A stretch of 17,424 nt of DNA, taken from Phoronis ovalis (Eukaryota; Phoronida; Phoronidae). Below, in pieces: positions 15,601 through 17,424 of this stretch; within the stretch, counting starts at the first letter, position 1; every line of letters starts with the position of its first letter. The stretch covers positions 1-17,424 of the forward strand of contig JAOXYB010020804.1 in assembly GCA_028565635.1 (NCBI GenBank). Reading direction: 5' to 3'. The notes under the pieces were generated by a model, which searched no databases, was not told the DNA's origin, and saw only the letters and a list, made by a program, of their open reading frames with translations. A program made the position numbers and the translations under genes.

Positions 15601-17330
15601 GCTTCACTTTCTGTTGTGTGGAAAGGAGAAAAAACCTCTAAAAAATCATAGGTCTCCGGACAAGATAGTACATATAATTTATTTTACAAGGTATTCCAAG
15701 CACAGCAGTAATACATGGAGTTTTGTTGTCAGTGTCATCACTGATTATTTATTGCTGTGCTTTAAAACATTTGTTGGTTTTTATTTTTCTAGAAATTGCC
15801 TTTTATTATTGCTATACAACCAGAACCGTACTCGGTATAAGGAAATATGTATCAAAATGGTTTTCAATTGTTTTTATGCATACTGAAACACTGGCAACAA
15901 AACAATGGGCACGTATTTATTGTTGGTCTTGTAAACAGCTGTTGGTTTTTATTTATATTATTGCTATACATCCAGAAGCATACTCAGCATATTGTAATGT
16001 GTACCAGAAAGGTTTTCAATTGTTGTATGCCTTTCCATTAATCATCCATATTAACTTCTTTTCAGAGCTCGTTTGTTTTTGATCTCCACTAAAGCTGGCT
16101 CATTAGGCATCAATCTAGTCGGTGCTAACAGGGTCATCATATTTGATGCGTCTTGGAATCCATCTCATGATGTTCAGTCCATCTTCCGTGTTTATCGGTT
16201 TGGGCAAACTAAACCTGTCTATGTGTACAGGTTTTTGGCACAGGTAATAAGCAATGGTTGGATGTTCTGTGATGATTTCTGTTTTTGATTATATAGCAAA
16301 AACGTTTTATGTCCTGTAAAAAGTAAGAAATTTGTTTTTAAAAATGTGTCATTCCTGTTGGGTGAGTAGTGAATTAGAAGAAGGCTTGATATTATACAGA
16401 CAAGATGCATTCAATAAAATGTTCCTGGAAATCAAACATTGTAACATGACCTATATGTGGAGACTCCTAGGTGACTATTAGGTTATATAATGACTAGTCA
16501 GCTACTCCGCAGGTTTACCAAAGAATTCACTGTACTGCAGATATGTAACTGGGGTTAATGTTAACTATTGTAACATATCCAGTTTCATCACATATCATTT
16601 AAACGAATGGATTATTTCAGGGAACAATGGAAGAAAAAATTTACGATCGGCAAGTTACCAAGCAATCTCTTTCTCAACGCGTTGTGGATGAACATCAAAT
16701 TGAACGGCATTTCACAGCAGCTGACCTTCAGGAATTGTATGCATTTACCCCTGATCGACTGGATGATGGTAAAGAAAAGCCCACACCCAATGTACCTAAG
16801 GTAGGGCAAGGCATAACAGTCACTTAATATACACTGGTTTCTGTATGTCCACGTAAGTATTTTTGGCCTATGACACGTAGCAGTTGATCACCTTGTATTA
16901 TGAGTTGTGTGATCAGCAGACCAAAATGTAATAGAAAACTATTTAGTAATCTTTATGTTTGTACATGATTAACGATTATTTAGTTTCAGCCTATATGTTT
17001 AGCTAACCTGGTTGATAGCTTTTGTCATGACCTTTGTAGCATTGTATTTCTTGTTCTACGTAATTCATGCAAAACAAATATTTGCCTTCCAGGATCGTGT
17101 ATTAGCCGAACTTATTACCTCTCATCGTGACTGGATAGTAAATTATCATGAACATGACTCACTGCTTGAAAATAAAACTGATGAGGAATTAACAGAAGAA
17201 GATAGAAAAACTGCCTGGGAAGAATACGAAGCTGAAAAGAAGGGCCTTATGCAGCAGACACAACAAGTTGGATTGCTTCCTGGTGTTCCGCCGAATATGC
17301 AAGGTGCTATGTATAACCCTCAGCAACCCG
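420..17330 (+). CDS. ATRX: ATRX chromatin remodeller (partial, 24 exons, both ends outside window)
   Basis: Joined exons: 420-603, 752-2001, 2667-2811, 3053-3442, 5639-5742, 6347-6500, 6777-6981, 7343-7631, 8033-8218, 8514-8664, 8935-9044, 9460-9609, 10308-10494, 10663-10800, 11285-11460, 11798-12034, 12416-12463, 12663-12766, 13378-13478, 14236-14431, 15228-15431, 16066-16243, 16621-16800, 17093-17330. They total 5305 bases in one open frame (residues numbered 1-1768 here). Seen: PHD part of ADD (1-~90), charged Ser-rich linker (~95-970), Walker A MGLGKT (1049-1054), DEGH (1176-1179), LTGTPLQNN (1203-1211), STKAGS (from 1577), VYRFGQ (1612-1617). Known of the family: ATRX is a nuclear ATP-dependent DNA translocase. 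It reads H3K9me3/H3K4me0 through ADD and deposits histone H3.3 with DAXX at heterochromatin and repeats. DEGH rather than DEAH, and the ADD domain, set it apart from other SNF2 genes; RAD54L2 also has DEGH but lacks ADD. Human ATRX is 2492 residues; the linker here looks shorter. Start and stop codons are not in the window. Confidence 0.96.
604..751 (+). other. Intron A/B, 148 bases
   Basis: GTGAGC to TTGCAG. Splits the ADD domain inside the PHD finger. Nothing else is seen. Confidence 0.9.
752..2001 (+). CDS. ATRX: ATRX exon B: end of ADD and long charged linker (largest exon)
   Basis: Residues 62-478, phase 1 in, phase 0 out at GTCAGT. It opens with the last PHD cysteines (WRCYVCRP) and the C-terminal ADD helix ([12 protein letters not shown]), then a Lys/Glu-rich probable coiled coil up to about residue 115. 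The rest is low-complexity, rich in Lys, Ser, Asp and Glu, with Lys clusters ([16 protein letters not shown]) that could act in nuclear import or DNA contact. It matches the single very large exon after ADD in vertebrate ATRX. Acidic serines ([11 protein letters not shown]) look like casein kinase 2 sites (inference). The acidic/basic repeats create long false frames on the other strand. Confidence 0.93.
2002..2666 (+). other. Intron B/C, 665 bases
   Basis: GTCAGT to TTACAG. It holds a perfect eight-base hairpin (2106-2113 with 2117-2124) just after a tRNA A-box-like TAGCCGAG (2091-2098), and a small GC-rich spot near 2350. No gene is supported. Confidence 0.85.
2667..2811 (+). CDS. ATRX: ATRX exon C: linker, Gln/Glu-rich then acidic Ser-rich
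   Basis: Residues 479-526, phase 0 in after TTACAG, phase 1 out at GTAGTA. It encodes a short Gln/Glu stretch ([14 protein letters not shown]), an acidic serine cluster (DESSSESD) and a basic tail ([11 protein letters not shown]). No domain is recognised. It is accepted because its frame joins the exons on both sides and its composition matches them. Confidence 0.85.
2812..3052 (+). other. Intron C/D, 241 bases
   Basis: GTAGTA to CTTACAG. Nothing else is seen. Confidence 0.85.
3053..3442 (+). CDS. ATRX: ATRX exon D: linker with basic clusters
   Basis: Residues 527-656, phase 1 in after TTCTTACAG, phase 1 out at GTAAGAG. It has alternating acidic and basic blocks, with possible nuclear localisation clusters KKRKRR and KKKRKV (the latter like the SV40-type signal). 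S-P sites occur ([15 protein letters not shown]). Reading through the donor gives only six more codons before TGA (3460-3462), relevant to a possible short isoform. Function: disordered ATRX linker; partner unknown. Confidence 0.9.
3443..5638 (+). other. Intron D/E, 2196 bases, longest in window
   Basis: GTAAGAG to TTTTATAG. The upstream frame meets TGA at 3460-3462, and an AATAAA lies at 4018-4023. Open frames on either strand here lack similarity to anything I know and have no splice context. No RNA gene or clear mobile element is recognised. Confidence 0.8.
5639..5742 (+). CDS. ATRX: ATRX exon E: short acidic linker exon
   Basis: Residues 657-691, phase 1 in after TTTTATAG, phase 0 out at GTATTT. 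The product is Asp/Glu/Ser-rich ([19 protein letters not shown] then EEEE) and ends MKSQ. It follows the longest intron in the window (2196 bases). Frame and composition support it; no domain is visible. Confidence 0.85.
5883..6096. repeat. Nested inverted repeats, possible small DNA-transposon remnant
   Basis: CCAGGATAT at 5883-5891 is inverted at 6088-6096. Directly inside the right arm, 6072-6087 is the inverted match (14 of 16) of 5971-5986, with CACTCCCT/AGGGAGTG perfect. It could be a MITE of about 214 or 117 bases. No clear target-site duplication is seen, so the class is unknown. Confidence 0.4.
6121..6237 (+). repeat. Three tandem copies of a 39-base unit
   Basis: Units start at 6121, 6160 and 6199, each beginning AGGATGACCCACTG. 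The first two are identical; the third differs only near its end (AAGCG for AAGGG). The near identity points to recent expansion. It lies in the intron before the DAXX-motif exon. One frame is open (39 is a multiple of three) but no splice sites make it coding. Confidence 0.95.
6347..6500 (+). CDS. ATRX: ATRX exon F: DAXX-binding-like helix
   Basis: Residues 692-742, phase 0 in after TGTTTAG, phase 1 out at GTAGGT. At 6407-6460 it encodes [18 protein letters not shown]. This lines up with the human ATRX segment ENRIAKKMLLEEIKANLSSD, the helix that docks on the DAXX helical bundle. Shared are EN, an Arg, Ala, Lys, Leu, Glu and the closing Ser-Ser-Asp. This suggests the H3.3 chaperone partnership with a DAXX-like protein is kept. 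The rest is acidic and Ser-rich. Confidence 0.92.
6501..6776 (+). other. Intron F/G, 276 bases
   Basis: GTAGGT to TTTCAG. Nothing else is seen. Confidence 0.88.
6777..6981 (+). CDS. ATRX: ATRX exon G: linker with conserved HRLLxxKL motif
   Basis: Residues 743-810, phase 1 in after TTTCAG, phase 2 out at GTATGT. It opens with a Lys run, then a Ser/Asp segment. [11 protein letters not shown] (6881-6913) matches human HRLLRHKLTVSDG, a short conserved island in the otherwise poorly conserved linker. Its role is not known to me. Confidence 0.9.
6982..7342 (+). other. Intron G/H, 361 bases
   Basis: GTATGT to TTTCAG. Very AT-rich; I see nothing else in it. Confidence 0.88.
7343..7631 (+). CDS. ATRX: ATRX exon H: Ser/Glu/Asp repeat region with basic blocks
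   Basis: Residues 811-907, phase 2 in after TTTCAG, phase 0 out. It contains a run of alternating Ser and Glu ([15 protein letters not shown]) followed by basic blocks. I placed the donor at GTATTC (7632) because AAG|GAA GTG then joins in frame. An earlier candidate donor GTAAGT at about 7531 is stronger in sequence but would break the frame there, so it would need another acceptor. Disordered linker. Confidence 0.85.
7632..8032 (+). other. Intron H/I, 401 bases
   Basis: GTATTC to TATCAG. I see nothing else in it. Confidence 0.85.
8033..8218 (+). CDS. ATRX: ATRX exon I: acidic stretch and conserved pre-helicase segment
   Basis: Residues 908-969, phase 0 in and out (GTATTG donor). An Asp/Glu run is followed by [17 protein letters not shown], closely matching human PGKGRKKIRKILKDDKL, and then [12 protein letters not shown] (human EERRKRIAERE). 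This basic helical segment sits just before the ATPase core in ATRX proteins. Confidence 0.94.
8219..8513 (+). other. Intron I/J, 295 bases
   Basis: GTATTG to TTTCAG. The exon I frame stays open for 117 bases into it (to 8335), but the human-like sequence resumes only at 8514. Confidence 0.88.
8514..8664 (+). CDS. ATRX: ATRX exon J: start of SNF2 ATPase N-lobe
   Basis: Residues 970-1019, phase 0 in after TTTCAG, phase 1 out at GTATAA. Contains [14 protein letters not shown] (human ASPTKCPITTKLVL) and the KLKPHQLE entry to the helicase core (human KLKPHQVDG, the SNF2 Q-motif region). Confidence 0.95.
8665..8934 (+). other. Intron J/K, 270 bases
   Basis: GTATAA to TTTTAG. Splits KPHQLE from VQFMWD; nothing else is seen. 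Confidence 0.9.
8935..9044 (+). CDS. ATRX: ATRX exon K: Walker A (motif I) of the ATPase
   Basis: Residues 1020-1056, phase 1 in after TTTTTTAG, phase 0 out at GTAAGT. It encodes [17 protein letters not shown] then [17 protein letters not shown]. The P-loop MGLGKT is at 9021-9038 with the catalytic Lys intact, so ATP binding should be kept. A piece of this exon is copied in the next intron (9065-9085). Confidence 0.96.
9045..9459 (+). other. Intron K/L, 415 bases
   Basis: GTAAGT to TTGTAG. Holds the partial copy of exon K (9065-9085); otherwise nothing is seen. Confidence 0.9.
9065..9085 (+). repeat. Intron copy of Walker A exon sequence
   Basis: GGCTC then TATCTTAGCTCACTGT repeats exon K sequence 8994-9020, where the same 16 bases occur at 9005-9020, but lacks about six bases in the middle. 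It lies 20 bases after the exon K donor. A local duplication is likely; it is not part of the coding path. Confidence 0.75.
9460..9609 (+). CDS. ATRX: ATRX exon L: motif Ia of the ATPase N-lobe
   Basis: Residues 1057-1106, phase 0 both ends (GTAGGT donor). VITFVHSLL continues the P-loop helix. [13 protein letters not shown] matches human ALVVCPLNTALNW (motif Ia), followed by EFEKWF and an acidic loop. Confidence 0.95.
9610..10307 (+). other. Intron L/M, 698 bases
   Basis: GTAGGT to TTGCAG. Very AT-rich, with a TATATTATAAAAA-type near-repeat around 10155-10185. No gene is seen. Confidence 0.88.
10308..10494 (+). CDS. ATRX: ATRX exon M: ATPase N-lobe, QERSYxLRxW / [15 protein letters not shown]
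   Basis: Residues 1107-1168, phase 0 in after TTTTGCAG, phase 1 out at [16 protein letters not shown] and [16 protein letters not shown] match human QERSYMLQRW and [16 protein letters not shown] basic linker and [11 protein letters not shown] follow, leading to motif II in the next exon. Confidence 0.96.
10495..10662 (+). other. Intron M/N, 168 bases
   Basis: GTAAAA to GTATAG. Nothing else is seen. Confidence 0.9.
10663..10800 (+). CDS. ATRX: ATRX exon N: DEGH box (motif II) and LTGTPLQNN (motif III)
   Basis: Residues 1169-1214, phase 1 in and out (GTAAGT donor). The DEGH box is at 10683-10694 within [14 protein letters not shown], and LTGTPLQNN is at 10764-10790. DEGH with HILKNEAS is the ATRX form of the Walker B box. 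All hydrolysis residues visible here are intact. Confidence 0.97.
10801..11284 (+). other. Intron N/O, 484 bases
   Basis: GTAAGT to TTTCAG. A short ACACAC-rich patch lies near 11239-11255; nothing else is seen. Confidence 0.9.
11285..11460 (+). CDS. ATRX: ATRX exon O: N-lobe, FxNRFINPIxNGQCADS
   Basis: Residues 1215-1273, phase 1 in after GTTTCAG, phase 0 out at GTGGGT. It encodes [15 protein letters not shown], then [17 protein letters not shown] and [17 protein letters not shown], near identical to the vertebrate segment after motif III. Confidence 0.96.
11461..11797 (+). other. Intron O/P, 337 bases
   Basis: GTGGGT to TTTCAG. Nothing else is seen. Confidence 0.9.
11798..12034 (+). CDS. 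ATRX: ATRX exon P: end of ATPase N-lobe
   Basis: Residues 1274-1352, phase 0 both ends. [19 protein letters not shown] matches human [20 protein letters not shown] variable loop ([20 protein letters not shown]) and [14 protein letters not shown] follow. The coding frame runs 12 bases past the start of the intron plus a stop, but GTAGAC at 12035 is the donor that joins the next exons. Confidence 0.95.
12035..12415 (+). other. Intron P/Q, 381 bases
   Basis: GTAGAC to TCTCCAG with a long pyrimidine tract. Nothing else is seen. If the micro-exon is skipped, the intron would run to 12662. Confidence 0.75.
12416..12463 (+). CDS. ATRX: ATRX exon Q: 48-base micro-exon in the inter-lobe insertion
   Basis: Residues 1353-1368 ([16 protein letters not shown]), phase 0 at both ends, acceptor TTTTTTCTCCAG, donor GTTATC. 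It is not recognisable in the human protein. Support is the strong pyrimidine tract, open frame and symmetric phase; the donor is weak. Skipping it keeps the frame, so it may be a cassette exon or even not an exon. Confidence 0.6.
12464..12662 (+). other. Intron Q/R, 199 bases
   Basis: GTTATC (weak donor) to CTTAG. Contains the 12-base tandem repeat. Confidence 0.65.
12511..12545. repeat. Short 12-base tandem repeat
   Basis: ATTTTGTTTAAC occurs twice in full at 12511-12534, followed by an imperfect third unit (ATTTTGTTGAC). It lies in the 199-base intron after the micro-exon, so it could affect that intron's splicing. Confidence 0.85.
12663..12766 (+). CDS. ATRX: ATRX exon R: acidic inter-lobe insertion
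   Basis: Residues 1369-1402, phase 0 in after TTTCTTAG, phase 2 out at GTATAA. It is Asp/Glu-rich ([15 protein letters not shown]) with a Ser run. It matches the acidic, Ser-rich stretch after the N-lobe in human ATRX (DSMDEFIASDSDE...). Disordered spacer between the helicase lobes. Confidence 0.88.
12767..13377 (+). other. Intron R/S, 611 bases
   Basis: GTATAA to TTGTAG. A short CCCACATA repeat lies near 13291-13310; nothing else is seen. Confidence 0.88.
13378..13478 (+). CDS. ATRX: ATRX exon S: inter-lobe segment with WKTRTRGG
   Basis: Residues 1403-1436, phase 2 in after TTGTTGTAG, phase 1 out at [17 protein letters not shown] matches human IKVWNSRSRGG, and [14 protein letters not shown] follows. 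The phase match on both sides confirms it. Confidence 0.9.
13479..14235 (+). other. Intron S/T, 757 bases
   Basis: GTATTT to TTTAATAG. AT-rich in its first half; no gene or known element is seen. Confidence 0.88.
14236..14431 (+). CDS. ATRX: ATRX exon T: start of helicase C-lobe
   Basis: Residues 1437-1501, phase 1 in after CTTTAATAG, phase 2 out at GTGAGT. WWKQMV aligns with human WYKDFV, and [20 protein letters not shown] with SGKMVLLFEILRMAEEIGDK. This opens the second RecA-like lobe. Confidence 0.95.
14496..14517. repeat. AC dinucleotide microsatellite
   Basis: An (AC)n run of about 22 bases with one interruption, in the intron between exons T and U. A small direct repeat AGGATACAATA follows just after it. 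Confidence 0.9.
14741..15020 (-). mobile_element. Complete non-autonomous Helitron, 280 bases
   Basis: Read on the - strand it begins TCTATACTACTAAATC (5' end at 15020, preceded by host A at 15021) and ends in CTAG (14744-14741) followed by host T. The hairpin CCGTGG/CCACGG (14752-14757 and 14762-14767) lies seven bases before CTAG. A-to-T insertion, TC start, terminal hairpin and CTRR end are Helitron hallmarks. No terminal inverted repeats, target duplication or coding capacity is seen, so it must rely on a Rep/helicase from elsewhere. It lies wholly inside the intron between exons T and U. Confidence 0.87.
15228..15431 (+). CDS. ATRX: ATRX exon U: helicase C-lobe, motif IV region
   Basis: Residues 1502-1569, phase 2 in after CTGTTTTAG, phase 2 out at [23 protein letters not shown] is near identical to human. 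DYFRMDGST (15349-15375) matches DYYRLDGST, and RKKW follows. Between them the insertion is shorter than in human. Confidence 0.96.
15432..16065 (+). other. Intron U/V, 634 bases
   Basis: GTAATT to TTTTCAG. Holds the diverged direct repeat (15747-16030). Long open frames here come from the repeat and look non-coding. Confidence 0.9.
15747..16030 (+). repeat. Diverged direct repeat, two units about 169 bases apart
   Basis: Unit 1 (about 15747-15881) and unit 2 (about 15916-16030) share GTTGGTTTTTATTT, ATTATTGCTATACA, CCAGAA and GGTTTTCAATTGTT in the same order, with indels between. It looks like an old tandem duplication in the intron before exon V, or two copies of an unknown repeat. Confidence 0.75.
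16066..16243 (+). CDS. ATRX: ATRX exon V: helicase motifs V and VI with arginine finger
   Basis: Residues 1570-1629, phase 2 in after TTTTCAG, phase 0 out at [19 protein letters not shown] and [14 protein letters not shown] form motif [18 protein letters not shown] (VYRFGQ at 16190-16207) is motif VI, whose arginines contact ATP. All are intact, so the protein should be an active ATPase. Confidence 0.97.
16244..16620 (+). other. Intron V/W, 377 bases
   Basis: GTAATA to TTTCAG. Nothing else is seen. Confidence 0.9.
16621..16800 (+). CDS. ATRX: ATRX exon W: end of helicase C-lobe
   Basis: Residues 1630-1689, phase 0 both ends (acceptor ATTTCAG, donor GTAGGG). [18 protein letters not shown] and [13 protein letters not shown] match human [18 protein letters not shown] and [27 protein letters not shown] follows. 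Confidence 0.96.
16801..17092 (+). other. Intron W/X, 292 bases
   Basis: GTAGGG to CTTCCAG. The exon W frame stays open to 16827, but the human-like sequence resumes at 17093. Confidence 0.9.
17093..17330 (+). CDS. ATRX: ATRX exon X: conserved post-helicase segment and tail start
   Basis: Residues 1690-1768, phase 0 in after CTTCCAG, phase 1 out at [39 protein letters not shown] match human [10 protein letters not shown] and EELTEEERKAAWAEYEAEKK. It ends in a Gln/Pro/Gly-rich stretch ([11 protein letters not shown]). The gene continues beyond the window. Confidence 0.95.
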
Positions 17331-17424
17331 GTACGTATCTTTTTTGTTGCTTATCCTATCTATAGGATAGAGCAGCCTTGCTGTGAGTCTTGACGTGGTA
17401 GTGTTTCAATATTGTTAATATTAA
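17331..17424 (+). other. Start of intron after exon X
   Basis: Begins GTACGT and runs to the window end. It contains a perfect eight-base inverted repeat with two-base spacer (TATCCTAT at 17352-17359, ATAGGATA at 17362-17369), probably chance. Confidence 0.8.

Noticed and set aside
15599-16082. Overlapping open frames with hydrophobic product before exon V
   Set aside because: Caused by the AT-rich diverged repeat; the product is Phe/Tyr/Ile-rich and the frames conflict with each other.
1-17424. A novel defence or gene-cluster system
   Set aside because: All well-supported coding sequence belongs to one conserved animal gene; no bacterial, viral or additional gene is seen.

Overview
The window holds a large internal part of one eukaryotic gene on the + strand: an invertebrate orthologue of ATRX, the SNF2-family chromatin remodeller with an N-terminal ADD histone-reading domain. 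I assembled 24 exons (420 to 17330). All introns start GT and end AG, and all exon phases agree. Together they give about 1768 codons with no stop. The gene is cut at both ends. The first part of the ADD domain, the start codon and promoter lie upstream. The last part of the C-terminus, the stop codon and poly(A) site lie downstream.

Organism: an animal, because of the ATRX domain order (ADD, long acidic disordered linker, split SNF2 helicase, C-terminal tail) and the many introns of about 150 to 2200 bases. The AT-rich introns, compact gene and a Helitron with a TCTATACTA-type 5' end suggest a marine invertebrate. A mollusc is my best guess, at low confidence; no ribosomal or mitochondrial marker is present to decide it.

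Layout: 1-108 is the 3' end of a Helitron inside an upstream intron. 420-~850 encodes the PHD part of ADD. ~850-8218 encodes the lysine/serine/acidic linker, including a DAXX-binding-like helix (6407-6460) and a conserved HRLL motif (6881-6913). 8514-12034 encodes the N-terminal ATPase lobe with the Walker A, DEGH and LTGTPLQNN motifs. 12416-13478 encodes an acidic inter-lobe insertion that includes a 48-base exon. 14236-16800 encodes the C-terminal helicase lobe. 17093-17330 starts the C-terminal tail.

The introns carry the non-coding interest. There is a complete 280-base non-autonomous Helitron (14741-15020) nearly identical and inverted to the one at the left edge. There is also a three-copy 39-base tandem repeat, nested inverted repeats, a diverged direct repeat, and a small duplication of Walker A coding sequence into the next intron. 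I see no second gene, RNA gene, CRISPR array or bacterial-type system. The main scientific content is a conserved ATRX gene plus recent Helitron insertions.
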